A stretch of DNA of 64,000 nucleotides from Micromonospora alfalfae. Its GTDB lineage: Bacteria > Actinomycetota > Actinomycetes > Mycobacteriales > Micromonosporaceae. Shown here in pieces: positions 1 through 9,497 of the stretch (positions within the stretch are counted from its first letter, which is position 1; every line of letters begins with the position of its first letter). Position numbers and translations under genes: made by a program. The notes beneath the pieces are model-generated. The model searched no databases, had not been told where the DNA came from, and worked only from the letters and a program-made list of their open reading frames with translations. The stretch lies in the NCBI RefSeq assembly GCF_022230925.1, contig NZ_JAKKFH010000062.1:248001-312000 (forward strand). Reading direction: 5' to 3'.

Positions 1-2646
1 GCGGGCGCGCTACGACCCCTGTTTCCCGAATGGTCCTCGGACCTGCCGCCCGCACTGCAACCCCTGGGCGACGCGAAGGCGGCACGGCATCGCCTGTTCC
101 GGGCCCTGGACGAGCTGCTCCGGGCTCAGCGTGTCGACGTTCTCGTGCTGGAGGACGCCCACTGGGCCGACGAGGTGACCCTGGAGTTCCTGCTGTTCCT
201 CACCTCACGACAGCAGTCGGACGGGCCCAGCCTCGTCATCTCCTACCGGCCGGAGGAGGTGGACGTCGGATCGCTGTTGCTGCGGCTGACCTCCCGGTTG
301 CCCGCCGGCGTGACCCAGCTGAGGATCGCCCTGGCGCCGATGCGACCCGATGACACGGCAGCTCTGGTGTCGTCGATGCTGGACGGCAACCCGATATCGC
401 AGGAGTTCACGACGTTCATGCACGAGCGGACCGGTGGCGTTCCGCTGGCGCTGGAGGAATCGGTTCGCCTCATGTGCGACCGGGGCGACCTCGTCTTCCG
501 CGACGGGCAGTGGGTCCGGCTGAAGCTGCGCGAGCTACAGGTACCGCCGACGGTGCGCGACTCCACCCGGGAGCGGGTGGGCCGTCTGTCGCCGACGGCG
601 CAGCAGGTGCTGCGAGCCGCGGCCACGTTGGCTCAGCGGTCATCGGTGGCGACGGTCGCGGTGACCGCCGGCCTGACCCCAGCTGCGTGTCGCGGCGCCA
701 TCGCGGAGGCGGCCGAGGCCGGCATTCTGGACGGAGACGACCGCGGCCAGTGGCGATTCCGCCATGTGCTGGCCGCCACCGCCGTCTACGAAGCGATCCC
801 GTTGACCGACCGAAGACACTTCCACCTGCTGGCCGGCCGGGCGTTGGAGGACATCCAACCGCCGCCCGTGGCACGCCTCGCCCACCACTTCCGTGAGGCG
901 GGCGAGACGCAGTCCTGGGCCCGGTACGCCGAGCAGAGCGCCGAACTCTCCATCGCCTCGGGTGACCACACCAAGGCGGTGAACCTGCTGGTCGACCTGT
1001 TGTCGTGGGCCGTGTTGCCGCCGGCGGATCGGGCCCGGGTAGCGCGCATCGCCGGGGTTGCCGCACTGGGCCGCCGTGAACCGGTCGACGAGGTCTACCA
1101 CCGCGTGATCCGTACCCTGCGCTCGGTGCTGGAGACCCCCGGTCTCTCCGCCCGCCAGCAGGCCGAGATCCGCAACCCCCTGGGTCGGCTCATGATCACC
1201 GGAGGCGAGGCGCAGGCCGCACTCAGCGAGCTGGAGCAGGCGGTGGCCAACCTCGACCATGACCCGGTCGAGGCGGCTCGGGCAATGACCTATCTGGGAT
1301 GGGCGTACGCGGGACCGTGGCCGGCGTCGACCCATCGGCGTTGGCTGGATCGCGCCGCCGAGCTCACCGCCGAATCCGATTCTCCCGCCGAACGGCTGAA
1401 CCTGGCCGGTAACCGAGCCGCGGCGTTGCTGATGCTCGGCGAGGAGGAGGCCTGGGACGTCGTCGCCGACCTGCCCACCGACGGCGGGACCTCGGCGGCG
1501 CGTCTCGACGTGGCCCGCATCCACGCGAATGTCGGGACCGGCGCGCTGCTCTGGGGTCGGTACGCCGACGCGGACACACACCTCGCCGTGGCAATGCGCC
1601 TTGCCGAGGCCGAGCAGGCGTCCCGGTTGCTGCACAACGTCCGCCTCGAACAGGCCAACCTGGCGTGGTTCACCGGCCGGTGGGAGGGTCTGGCCGAGCG
1701 AGGCGCGGCACTCGCCGATGCCGACCGCGACCGGCCGGCGCACTACCTCGGCAGCATTCGGCTCGCGGCCCGGCTGGCAGCCGCAGCCGGACGGCGGCGC
1801 GCCGCGGAGGAGCAGTTCCGGCTGGTCCTTGAGGAGTCTGCCCGTCTCGGCGCGGCCGACGACACGATGGAGGCCGCTGCCGCGCTGGCCAGACTGTGGC
1901 TGACGGACGGAAACAGCGGCCGAGCGCTACAGATCACGAACGAGCCGATGGAAACCGTTCGGAGAAAGGGCATCTGGGTCTGGGCGACCGACCTCGTCCC
2001 CGCCCGGATCGAGGCGCACCTCGCCGTGGGCGACCTCAAGGCCGCGAGCCGCCTGGGCGACCAGTTCGCCAGAGGACTGCGTGGCCGTACGGCGCCTGCG
2101 CCTCGCGCCGCCCTCACCGTCTGCCGTGCCCTGCTGGCCGCCGCTGCCGGAAACCACGCCCGGGCGGCGACGGCGTACGACCGGGCAGCGCGCGCCTGGA
2201 GCGCGTTGCCGCGCCCCTACGACGTCATGCTCGCCCGCGAGCGTCAAGCCGAGGCGCTGATCGCGCAGGGTCAGATCGAACAGGGTCGAGAGCTGCTGGG
2301 CGCACAGTACGAGCAACTGTTCAGGCTCGGCGCCCGCGGCGATGCCGACCGTGTCGCACAACGGCTTCGCGAACACGGCGCCGAGGTTCCACGATTGTGG
2401 CGCGGCGGCCGACGGGGGTACGGCGACCAGCTCTCACCGCGCGAACTCGACGTGGTTCAACTCGTTGTCGCCGGCAAGACGAACCGGGAGATCAGCCGGA
2501 TCCTGGCCAAGTCGCCGGCCACTGTGGACCAACAGCTGCGTGCGGCGATGCGCAAGTTGAAGGTGACCTCCCGGACCGCGCTCGCGGTCAAGGCGGTGGA
2601 GGCTGGAGTGTTCGCCGAAGAGGACTCCCTCCACGACGCGTCGTGA
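1..2646 (+). CDS. LuxR-family regulator with AAA/STAND-type ATPase domain (LAL-like), 5' end outside window
   Basis: The reading frame is open from the first base, so the start and Walker A lie upstream. The first visible motif is a Walker B, VLVLEDAHWAD, at bases 112-168 (D followed by the AHWADE signature of ATPase-LuxR regulators). A long alanine-rich, TPR-like helical region follows. The last ~65 residues (bases ~2430-2625) are a LuxR/GerE helix-turn-helix beginning LSPRELDVVQLVVAGKTNRE, ending 20 codons before the stop. Large ATP-binding LuxR proteins usually run 850-1000 residues and act as pathway activators. The next genes downstream are a small ORF and a secreted protease, which it might control, but the sequence gives no direct proof. 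Confidence 0.9.
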   Translation, partial: AGALRPLFPEWSSDLPPALQPLGDAKAARHRLFRALDELLRAQRVDVLVLEDAHWADEVTLEFLLFLTSRQQSDGPSLVISYRPEEVDVGSLLLRLTSRLPAGVTQLRIALAPMRPDDTAALVSSMLDGNPISQEFTTFMHERTGGVPLALEESVRLMCDRGDLVFRDGQWVRLKLRELQVPPTVRDSTRERVGRLSPTAQQVLRAAATLAQRSSVATVAVTAGLTPAACRGAIAEAAEAGILDGDDRGQWRFRHVLAATAVYEAIPLTDRRHFHLLAGRALEDIQPPPVARLAHHFREAGETQSWARYAEQSAELSIASGDHTKAVNLLVDLLSWAVLPPADRARVARIAGVAALGRREPVDEVYHRVIRTLRSVLETPGLSARQQAEIRNPLGRLMITGGEAQAALSELEQAVANLDHDPVEAARAMTYLGWAYAGPWPASTHRRWLDRAAELTAESDSPAERLNLAGNRAAALLMLGEEEAWDVVADLPTDGGTSAARLDVARIHANVGTGALLWGRYADADTHLAVAMRLAEAEQASRLLHNVRLEQANLAWFTGRWEGLAERGAALADADRDRPAHYLGSIRLAARLAAAAGRRRAAEEQFRLVLEESARLGAADDTMEAAAALARLWLTDGNSGRALQITNEPMETVRRKGIWVWATDLVPARIEAHLAVGDLKAASRLGDQFARGLRGRTAPAPRAALTVCRALLAAAAGNHARAATAYDRAARAWSALPRPYDVMLARERQAEALIAQGQIEQGRELLGAQYEQLFRLGARGDADRVAQRLREHGAEVPRLWRGGRRGYGDQLSPRELDVVQLVVAGKTNREISRILAKSPATVDQQLRAAMRKLKVTSRTALAVKAVEAGVFAEEDSLHDAS

Positions 2647-2692
2647 AAATTGACGTATCCGCTGGATAGCGAAGGCCGCTCGGCCACCAGAG

Positions 2693-2704
2693 CATGAGCT
2701 CATG
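2693..2704. promoter_or_regulatory. 12-bp perfect palindrome upstream of the protease genes
   Basis: CATGAGCTCATG is a perfect dyad in the 80-bp gap between the LuxR gene and the small ORF. It could be an operator half-site pair, but no clear -35/-10 pair surrounds it and there is no second copy in the gap. Low-confidence call. Confidence 0.25.
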
Positions 2705-2726
2705 ATCCATAGACGTAGGGCAGTTC

Positions 2727-2897
2727 ATGCCTGAGCGACCTGCCGCGCCGGACGACTCCGCCATCGAGCACCAGCCACCACCCGAGCTGTCGCGCGAGCC
2801 GCGCGTCAATGGTGCCCACCCCCGCGACGTCCACGAGACCCGTGACGTCCGCGACGCCGACGAGCACGAGAGCCACGACCCCTACCAACCCCTGTAG
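2727..2897 (+). CDS. small ORF, 56 residues, charged and proline-rich, unknown
   Basis: An ATG at 2727 opens a 56-codon frame that stops 14 bases before the protease start. The product has no cysteine and no hydrophobic segment. The N-terminal half is proline-rich and the C-terminal half is dense in D, E, R and H (the stretch RDVHETRDVRDADEHESHD). The ribosome-binding site is weak (TAGGGCAG before the ATG). It may be a translated leader or a small charged protein co-transcribed with the protease, or it may not be translated. I recognise no family. Confidence 0.35.
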   Translation: MPERPAAPDDSAIEHQPPPELSREPRVNGAHPRDVHETRDVRDADEHESHDPYQPL

Positions 2898-2911
2898 GAC
2901 AAAGGACCCCC

Positions 2912-5900
2912 ATGAGACTCAAAGCCCTCGCGGCAACGCTTGCCGTAGCGGTCGGCCTGAGCATGATCCAGCCAACACCGGCGTCCGCCGCCGAGCCGGA
3001 TTCCGGCGCGGCCGCCAACAAGATCGCGTCGAACCTGAAGGACCGGTTCCGCTCGGAGCCGGCCTCCGACTTCTGGATCACCTTCGACACCAAACCCGAC
3101 CTCGGGCCGGCGAAGAAGATCGCCGACTGGAACGCTCGCGGTCAGTTCGTCCACCAGGCGCTGACCGCAGCGGCGAAGGACTCCCTGGCATCCGTCTCCA
3201 CCGAACTCGACCGGGCAGGTGTCAAATACACCTCCTACCCGATCGCCAACACCGTGCTCGTCAAGGGTGGCACCGAAAAGCTCGCCCTGAACGTGGCCTC
3301 GAAGGTGCAGGTCGCGGAGATCCACGCGACGCCGCAGGTCGCGCTGGTCGAGCCCGTGGACGAGAAGATCCCAGCTGACCAGGCCACACGCCCCGCCGCC
3401 CCGAAGGCCGCCGCCGAGGCAGGCACCGTCTCGTGGGGTCTGGACGCCATCCACGCCCCGCAGGCGTGGGCCATGGGCGCCACCGGCGCGGGCATCACCG
3501 TGTCCAACCTCGACTCGGGCGTCCAATTCGACCACCCCGCCCTGATGCGGCAGTACCGCGGCACGAAGCCCGACGGCACCGTCGACCACAACTACAACTG
3601 GATGGCCACCCGAGGCACGTGCGCTGACGCACCGTGCGACGACAACGGACACGGCACGCACACCATGGGCACCATGGTCGGCGACGACGGCACCAACCAC
3701 GTCGGCGTCGCCCCGGACGCGCAGTGGATCGCGACGAACGGCTGCTGCGACAGCAGCGGCGTCGAATCGCTGCTGCGCTCCGGCTGGTGGCTGCTCGCCC
3801 CGACCGACGTCCAGGGGAACAACCCCGACCCGTCCAAGCGCCCCCACATCATCAACAACTCGTGGGGCCAGACCGTCGAGCACAGCTTCGACGACTTCTT
3901 CCAGGCCATCGACGAGGCCTGGACCGCCGCGGGTATCTTCAGCGTCTGGTCATCGGGCAACACCGTGCCCTACGCGGCCTGCGACACCGTCTCCTCGCCC
4001 GGCTCGGCCGAGAGCGCCTACTCCGTCGGCGCGTACTCGTCGGACGGCACGCTCGCGTCGTTCTCCCGCAAGGGCGAGGGTGAGGGTGGTCGGATCAAGC
4101 CCGAGATTTCCGCTCCGGGGGACGCTGTCCGGTCGTCCTACCCGAACGACAGCTACGTCGAGATGTCCGGCACCTCGATGGCGTCACCCCACGTCGCCGG
4201 GGCCGCCGCGGCGCTGTGGAGCTACGACCCGACCCTGATCGGGCAGGTCGAGGAGACCCGCCGCCTGCTCGCCGCGTCGGCCGTCGACGTCGACGACACC
4301 GAGTGTGGCGGCACCGCCGCCTTCAACAACATGTACGGCGAAGGCCGGCTCGACCTCGTCCGCCTGCTTGAGCTGGCACCCCGCACGGGCGGCACCCTGA
4401 CCGGTGTCGTCACCGCCAACGGCGCCCCCGTCCCCGCCGCCGACGTGACGATCAGCGGACCGTTCAGCCGGTCGATCGGAACCGACAAGGACGGCCGGTT
4501 CACCACGAACCTTCCGGCCGGTGACTACCAGCTCAGCACCAAGGTCTTCGGCTACCTGACCGCGACCGCCAACGTCACTGTCACCCTCGGCCAGGACACC
4601 TCCGTCAAGCTGCCGCTCACGGCCGCCACGAGGCACGACATCAGCGGCCGGGTCGTCGACGACAAGAAGCAGCCCGTCGGGAACGCCGACGTCACAGTCA
4701 TGAACACGCCGCTGAAGCCGGTACGCACGGATGCCAACGGCGCGTTCACGATCACCGCTGTGCCCGAGGGCGGCTACAAGCTGAACGTCGAGCCCAACGC
4801 CTGCTTCTCGCCGAAGACCGTGCCGCTGACCGTCGGCGCGCAGAACGAGTCGACCGAGATCCCCGTCGGGCTCGTCGTCGACAAGGGCGGCTACAGCTGC
4901 GCTGTCTCCGAAGGTGAGTACCTGCGCGGCACCGACCCGGTCACCTTCACCAGCGGCGTGTGGGCGACGGTCAAGCTGCCGTTCCCGATCGCGCTCTACA
5001 ACGGCAGCCACGACACCCTCGGCGTCGGCCTGCGCGGCGTGATCTCCCCGGACACCAGCACCGGACCGGGCAGCGGCGGTGCGGGCATCTTCCCGTTCTA
5101 CGTCCAGACCCCCGTCGAGTTCGCCCCCGGCGGCGGAGTCTTCACGGCAGCCACCAAGGTCAACGGCGAGGACGCGTTCGTCGTCGAGTACCGCAACGCC
5201 AAGCTCTGGGCCTATCCCGACCGATCGGAGTACACGGAGCCGGTCAACTTCTCGGCCACGCTCACCCGCTCCGGCACGGTGATCTTCGGGTACGGCGACG
5301 GCGTCGGTGCCGACGACCCGGTGACCGCCGGCGCGCACGCCGTCACCGGCATCCAGGGCTGGGCCGGCGTCGACGGCATCCGGTTCTCCGTCAGCGCCCC
5401 GGTGCTGCGCGACGGGATGACAGTCACCTACGACATGCCGGACTTCGGGTACCTCGACGCGACCGTCGTCGACCAGAACGACGGACAGCCGGTGGCCGGG
5501 GCCAAGGTCTCCTTCACGAACAAGGTGGGGCTCGTCGAGACCGTCACGACCACCGCGACGGGCATCGTGCACCGTCAGCTTCCGGTCGGCGACTACACCA
5601 TGACGGTCGACGCGCCGAACTACACCACCGCGGCGTACCCCTTCTCCCTCGACAAGCTCTACGCGAGCGCCAAGATCGACGCGCGTCTGACCACGGGTGC
5701 CGCCGGCCTGAAGGCCGACGGACTCGACGCGCTGTTGGGCACCGACCAGAACGGTGCGGGCTCACTGACGCTGACCAACAACGGGTCCGCCCCCCTCACG
5801 TACAACCTGGGCGAGGCCGCGCGCCACCCCGACCTGGACGCCACCGGCGCCACCGGACGCACTGGGAAGGGCGCGGACAGCACGATCGACCTCGCCGCGT

Positions 5901-8900
5901 GGAAGGCCGGTGCGAGCGGCATGAAGCCGTCGAACGTCGACGGCAAGGCCGCGACGAAGAGCACGGCGGAGGCACAGGCGGCCGCCAAGGTCGGCCCGAC
6001 CGCCGGCGGTGACGTCATCACCCGGATCGCCATCCCCGGCACGATCGCGGAAAAGGAGCCCTCCGGCATCGGGTACGACGGCGACGTCTGGGTCCACGAC
6101 TACATCGAGCGGACCAACACCGCCTACACGGTGACGGGCAAGCCGACCGGGAAGGTCTTCGACGCGTCGTGGAACCCCGCGTACCGGGCGTTCGACATGG
6201 CGTTGGACACCAAGACCGGCGACATGTGCCAGATGGAGGACAGCCCGGCCAGCTACATCCACTGCTTCGACCGGCAGACCGGGAAGGAGACCCGGCAGAT
6301 CAAGGGTGACTGGTCCACGCTGCAGCTGACCGGCCTCGCCTACAACCCGACCCAGGACGTGTTCTACGTCGGCGGCCGGGCGAACGGCATGATCGGGACG
6401 GTCGCCGGGACGTCGCACGACAACGCGGGTGCGCTGCTGTCCTTCTGCACCCCGCCGCTGCCCGAGGTGATGGGTCTGGCCTACAACCAGGCGTCAGACA
6501 CCATCTGGTACACCGACCTCACGTCGAACCGGCCCACCCGCCTGCTGCAGGTCGACCCCGACGACTGCTCGCTGGTGAACGCGTGGTGGTTCCCCGGCCA
6601 GAAGGTGGGCCAGGGCGGCGGCCTCGAAACCGATGCGACCGGAGCGCTGTGGGCGGCGGACCAGATCGCCGATGACGTCGTGCTGGTCGACGTCGAGGAC
6701 GACCTGATCACCGACCTGCCGTGGCTGGCGCTCTCCTCGACCGGCGGCACCCTCGCCCCGGGCGAGTCGGCCACCGTCAAGGTCTCCATCTCCTCGAAGG
6801 ACGCCAAACCGGGAGTCCTCGGCGCGAACATCGTGGTGCGATCCGACTCCGGACGCCAGTCCAAGACCTACGTCCCGGTGACGCTCACGACCACGAAGTA
6901 CCAGGTCGGTGTCAACGCCGGCGGCTCGAAGTTCACCGACGGCTCCGGCTACACCTGGTCCGCCGACCAGGCCGCCGGCAAGACGGCGTGGGGCTACGAG
7001 GGGAAGACGAAGGTCGCCTCCACGAAGGCCGGCATCGACGGCACGACGGACGACGCCCTGTTCCAGTCGCAGCGCACCACGCCGGACAGGCAGTTGTTCT
7101 ACCGCTTCCCCGACGCGCCCAAGGGCACCTACGCGATCGACTTCGGGTTCGCCGAGATCGACAAGGTGGCCAAGGGCAAGCGGGTGTTCGACGTCCTCGT
7201 GAACGGAGCACTGACCGAGTACGCGTACGACCCGGCAGCGGCCGTGGGGCCGAACACCGCCGACTGGCGCACCGCCGCGGTGCAGCACGAGGGCGGACCG
7301 CTGACCGTGGAGCTGCGGGGCTCGAAGGGTCTGAAGGCCCCGACCATCGCCGCGCTGCGCGTGACGCTCGACCCGCGCGCAGACGCGGCGGAGCCGGAGC
7401 CCCAGCCCGAGCAGCCGGAGCCGGGCCCCGTGCCGGTGGCCCCCGCCGGTCGCTCGTACGCGATGAAGGTGACTGACGGGCTCTACCGTCAGGGCACGGA
7501 GGAGTCCGGGTGGCACGGCGATGACCTCTGCGGCGTGCTGTGGTTCGACACCAGCTTCCTGTTCCCGTTCTACGACACCGCCTGGGACGGGGTGTGCGTG
7601 ACGACGAACGGCACGCTGACCTTCGACCGCGCCAACACGTCGGGAGGCAACACGGCACTGCCCACGTCCAGTCCGATCGACGCGATCTATCCGTTCTGGG
7701 ACGACCTCATCGTCGACGACGAGGCCGGCATCTACTTCGGCAGGACCGAGGTGGACGGCCTGGCGGCCGAGGTCATCGAGTGGCGCAACGTCGCCTTCTA
7801 CAACGACGCGACGGCTCGCGTGAGCTTCTCGGTCACCCTGATCGCCGACGGACGAATCCAGATCGGGTACGGCGACGGCGTCGGCGGCGACAACCCCCTG
7901 ACCCGGGGGTCGTCGGCGACGGTCGGTGTGGAGAGTCTGACGCGCAACCCCGCGGGCCAGCACTCCTTCAACCAACCGGTCCTGAAGGCCGGTCTGGGGC
8001 TGGAGTACACCCTTCCGGCCGCGGGCACGATCGAGGGCACGGTCACCGACAAGAACGACGGCAAGCCGATCGAGGGCGCGATCGTCACGCTCAAGGGACC
8101 GGCCGGTGACCGGGTCATCACGACCGACGTGAAGGGCCGGTGGAAGGCCCAGGCGCTGGTCGGCGAGAACACCGTGCAGGTCGAGTCGCCGAACTACGTC
8201 ACCGCCAGCCGCCCCGTGACCATCACCAGGAAGGACCAGGCCGAGGTGGTCGACACGGCGTTGACCACTGGCATCGCCACCGTCACCGGAGCCGACTTCG
8301 ACTGGCTCCTCGACAAGGGCCAGAAGGCGACGGCCGACGTGACAGTGGCCAACACCGGCTCCGCCCCGCTCGAGGTGCGGCTCAGCGAGCAGAAGCGCAC
8401 CAGCGACGGCGGGCACGAGGCCGCGGACCTTCCGTGGCTGACCCTCGCGGGTGCGGCCGCAACCGGCACTGTCACGCTCGCGGCCGGGGAGTCCACCACG
8501 GTCAGGGCGACGGCCGACAACGCCGGCGTCGAGCCCGGTCTGCTCCTCGGGGACGTGCTCGTGGCGTCGAACGCCGGCAAGGGTGAGACCCAGCTCAAGT
8601 CGGTCCGCCTGGCGACCTCGGCCTACTGGCAGGGCGTCGACGTGGGCGGGTCCGGGCACGTCGGTGCCGACGGCTTCGTCTGGTCGCCCGACCAGGAACT
8701 CGGCAAGCGGTCGTGGGGCTACGTCGGCGGCAAGGCGCGTAACACCAAGGCCGACATCGCCGGCACGGAGGACGACGCGCTGTTGCGCACCCAACGGACC
8801 GGCGAGACGTTCAGCTACGTGTTCAAGAACGCCCCCGCCGGAAAGTACCGGATCGGTCTCGACTTCGCCGAGATCGAGAAGGTCAAGGCCGGCAAGCGTG

Positions 8901-9100
8901 CCTTCGATGTCCTGGTCGACGGCAAGCCCGTGCTCCACGACCACGACGTGCAGGCGAAGGTGGGTGCGCTGACCGCGGACCTCAACACTGTCACCGTCGA
9001 GCACACCGGTGGCGACCTGACGATCGAACTGCTCCGGGAGAAGGGCGAGGGCGACCCGATCCTCAACGCCCTGAAGGTCCAACAGGACCCGCGCCTGTGA
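2912..9100 (+). CDS. secreted multidomain S8 (subtilisin-like) serine peptidase, 2062 aa
   Basis: Sec signal peptide with predicted cleavage after ASA at residue 26. A propeptide-like region (about 45-155) precedes the S8 domain, whose triad is D201 (NLDSGVQFDHP), H247 (NGHGTHTMG) and S422 (SGTSMASPHVAGAAA); NNSWG supplies the oxyanion Asn region. After about 490 come carboxypeptidase-regulatory (CarboxypepD_reg-like) beta-sandwiches near 491-560, 572-640, 847-905 and 1705-1775. A propeller-like segment spans about 1035-1265. Two malectin-like domains lie at about 1330-1487 and 1906-2062, separated by a P/E-rich linker near 1492-1515. A module containing GYGDGVG occurs twice (near 794 and 1650). 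The overall plan is bacillopeptidase-F-like. Cysteines are sparse, and no LPXTG or membrane anchor is seen at the C-terminus, so the product is probably released. The RBS is GGAC directly upstream and is modest. A very strong hairpin lies 25 bp after the stop. Confidence 0.93.
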   Translation: MRLKALAATLAVAVGLSMIQPTPASAAEPDSGAAANKIASNLKDRFRSEPASDFWITFDTKPDLGPAKKIADWNARGQFVHQALTAAAKDSLASVSTELDRAGVKYTSYPIANTVLVKGGTEKLALNVASKVQVAEIHATPQVALVEPVDEKIPADQATRPAAPKAAAEAGTVSWGLDAIHAPQAWAMGATGAGITVSNLDSGVQFDHPALMRQYRGTKPDGTVDHNYNWMATRGTCADAPCDDNGHGTHTMGTMVGDDGTNHVGVAPDAQWIATNGCCDSSGVESLLRSGWWLLAPTDVQGNNPDPSKRPHIINNSWGQTVEHSFDDFFQAIDEAWTAAGIFSVWSSGNTVPYAACDTVSSPGSAESAYSVGAYSSDGTLASFSRKGEGEGGRIKPEISAPGDAVRSSYPNDSYVEMSGTSMASPHVAGAAAALWSYDPTLIGQVEETRRLLAASAVDVDDTECGGTAAFNNMYGEGRLDLVRLLELAPRTGGTLTGVVTANGAPVPAADVTISGPFSRSIGTDKDGRFTTNLPAGDYQLSTKVFGYLTATANVTVTLGQDTSVKLPLTAATRHDISGRVVDDKKQPVGNADVTVMNTPLKPVRTDANGAFTITAVPEGGYKLNVEPNACFSPKTVPLTVGAQNESTEIPVGLVVDKGGYSCAVSEGEYLRGTDPVTFTSGVWATVKLPFPIALYNGSHDTLGVGLRGVISPDTSTGPGSGGAGIFPFYVQTPVEFAPGGGVFTAATKVNGEDAFVVEYRNAKLWAYPDRSEYTEPVNFSATLTRSGTVIFGYGDGVGADDPVTAGAHAVTGIQGWAGVDGIRFSVSAPVLRDGMTVTYDMPDFGYLDATVVDQNDGQPVAGAKVSFTNKVGLVETVTTTATGIVHRQLPVGDYTMTVDAPNYTTAAYPFSLDKLYASAKIDARLTTGAAGLKADGLDALLGTDQNGAGSLTLTNNGSAPLTYNLGEAARHPDLDATGATGRTGKGADSTIDLAAWKAGASGMKPSNVDGKAATKSTAEAQAAAKVGPTAGGDVITRIAIPGTIAEKEPSGIGYDGDVWVHDYIERTNTAYTVTGKPTGKVFDASWNPAYRAFDMALDTKTGDMCQMEDSPASYIHCFDRQTGKETRQIKGDWSTLQLTGLAYNPTQDVFYVGGRANGMIGTVAGTSHDNAGALLSFCTPPLPEVMGLAYNQASDTIWYTDLTSNRPTRLLQVDPDDCSLVNAWWFPGQKVGQGGGLETDATGALWAADQIADDVVLVDVEDDLITDLPWLALSSTGGTLAPGESATVKVSISSKDAKPGVLGANIVVRSDSGRQSKTYVPVTLTTTKYQVGVNAGGSKFTDGSGYTWSADQAAGKTAWGYEGKTKVASTKAGIDGTTDDALFQSQRTTPDRQLFYRFPDAPKGTYAIDFGFAEIDKVAKGKRVFDVLVNGALTEYAYDPAAAVGPNTADWRTAAVQHEGGPLTVELRGSKGLKAPTIAALRVTLDPRADAAEPEPQPEQPEPGPVPVAPAGRSYAMKVTDGLYRQGTEESGWHGDDLCGVLWFDTSFLFPFYDTAWDGVCVTTNGTLTFDRANTSGGNTALPTSSPIDAIYPFWDDLIVDDEAGIYFGRTEVDGLAAEVIEWRNVAFYNDATARVSFSVTLIADGRIQIGYGDGVGGDNPLTRGSSATVGVESLTRNPAGQHSFNQPVLKAGLGLEYTLPAAGTIEGTVTDKNDGKPIEGAIVTLKGPAGDRVITTDVKGRWKAQALVGENTVQVESPNYVTASRPVTITRKDQAEVVDTALTTGIATVTGADFDWLLDKGQKATADVTVANTGSAPLEVRLSEQKRTSDGGHEAADLPWLTLAGAAATGTVTLAAGESTTVRATADNAGVEPGLLLGDVLVASNAGKGETQLKSVRLATSAYWQGVDVGGSGHVGADGFVWSPDQELGKRSWGYVGGKARNTKADIAGTEDDALLRTQRTGETFSYVFKNAPAGKYRIGLDFAEIEKVKAGKRAFDVLVDGKPVLHDHDVQAKVGALTADLNTVTVEHTGGDLTIELLREKGEGDPILNALKVQQDPRL

Positions 9101-9125
9101 GCTAGCCACACCGCATCACCCGGCA

Positions 9126-9169
9126 GTGGTCGGAGCCTCCGTGGAAAGGATCGCGGAGGCTCCGACCAC
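9126..9169 (+). terminator. strong hairpin after the protease gene
   Basis: Perfect 15-bp arms, GTGGTCGGAGCCTCC (9126-9140) and GGAGGCTCCGACCAC (9155-9169), flank a 14-nt loop 25 bp after the protease stop. There is no long T tract, as is usual in high-GC actinomycetes. Intrinsic terminator or bidirectional transcript end is the best call. Confidence 0.75.
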
Positions 9170-9497
9170 GACTACCGACGTATGCTCACCGGACACGAGG
9201 CGGCATAGATGGATCATTGTCGGTGGCATCTTCGCCGCATGTGTGGTGATCGTGACGGTCGCATTTCTTCGGTTCGCGGCTCCCGGGTGGCGCCAACTCG
9301 CGCGGCGGCCGTGGCCGCCCACGTCACCGCCCTCCAAGACCGCGATCGCGGAAAGCTTGCCGAACTCGCGGATCCTCACACCGACTCGTCGGCTGAGATC
9401 AGCCGGCGACGCACCGAACTCGGTGGCGGTGGCCTGCCGCTCTTGCCTGCCCGCAATCCTCAGGTCGGAGCGTACGGCCGGTCCAGGGGCCGTTCGA
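9170..9497 (+). pseudogene. frameshifted remnant of a small membrane-anchored protein
   Basis: Two frames each carry protein-like sequence that make sense only when joined. The first encodes a transmembrane segment, WIIVGGIFAACVVIVTVAFL (bases ~9210-9270), followed by FAAPGWR. The second, shifted by one frame near 9285-9310, encodes AAAVAAHVTALQDRDR and then KLAELADPHTDSSAEI. Beyond about 9430 neither frame looks coding, and the antisense macrodomain gene begins at 9498. So a one-pass membrane protein appears to have lost its frame and its C-terminus. No intact start is visible, because the only upstream in-frame GTG lies inside the protease terminator. Confidence 0.4.

Noticed and set aside
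4184..5572. 462-codon minus-strand frame inside the protease
   Set aside because: V/D/R/G-rich shadow without motifs.
6494..9109. 871-codon minus-strand open frame opposite the protease
   Set aside because: It mirrors the codon pattern of the plus-strand protease (GC-rich antisense shadow), has no domain-like sequence, and the sense product is clearly a real secreted enzyme.
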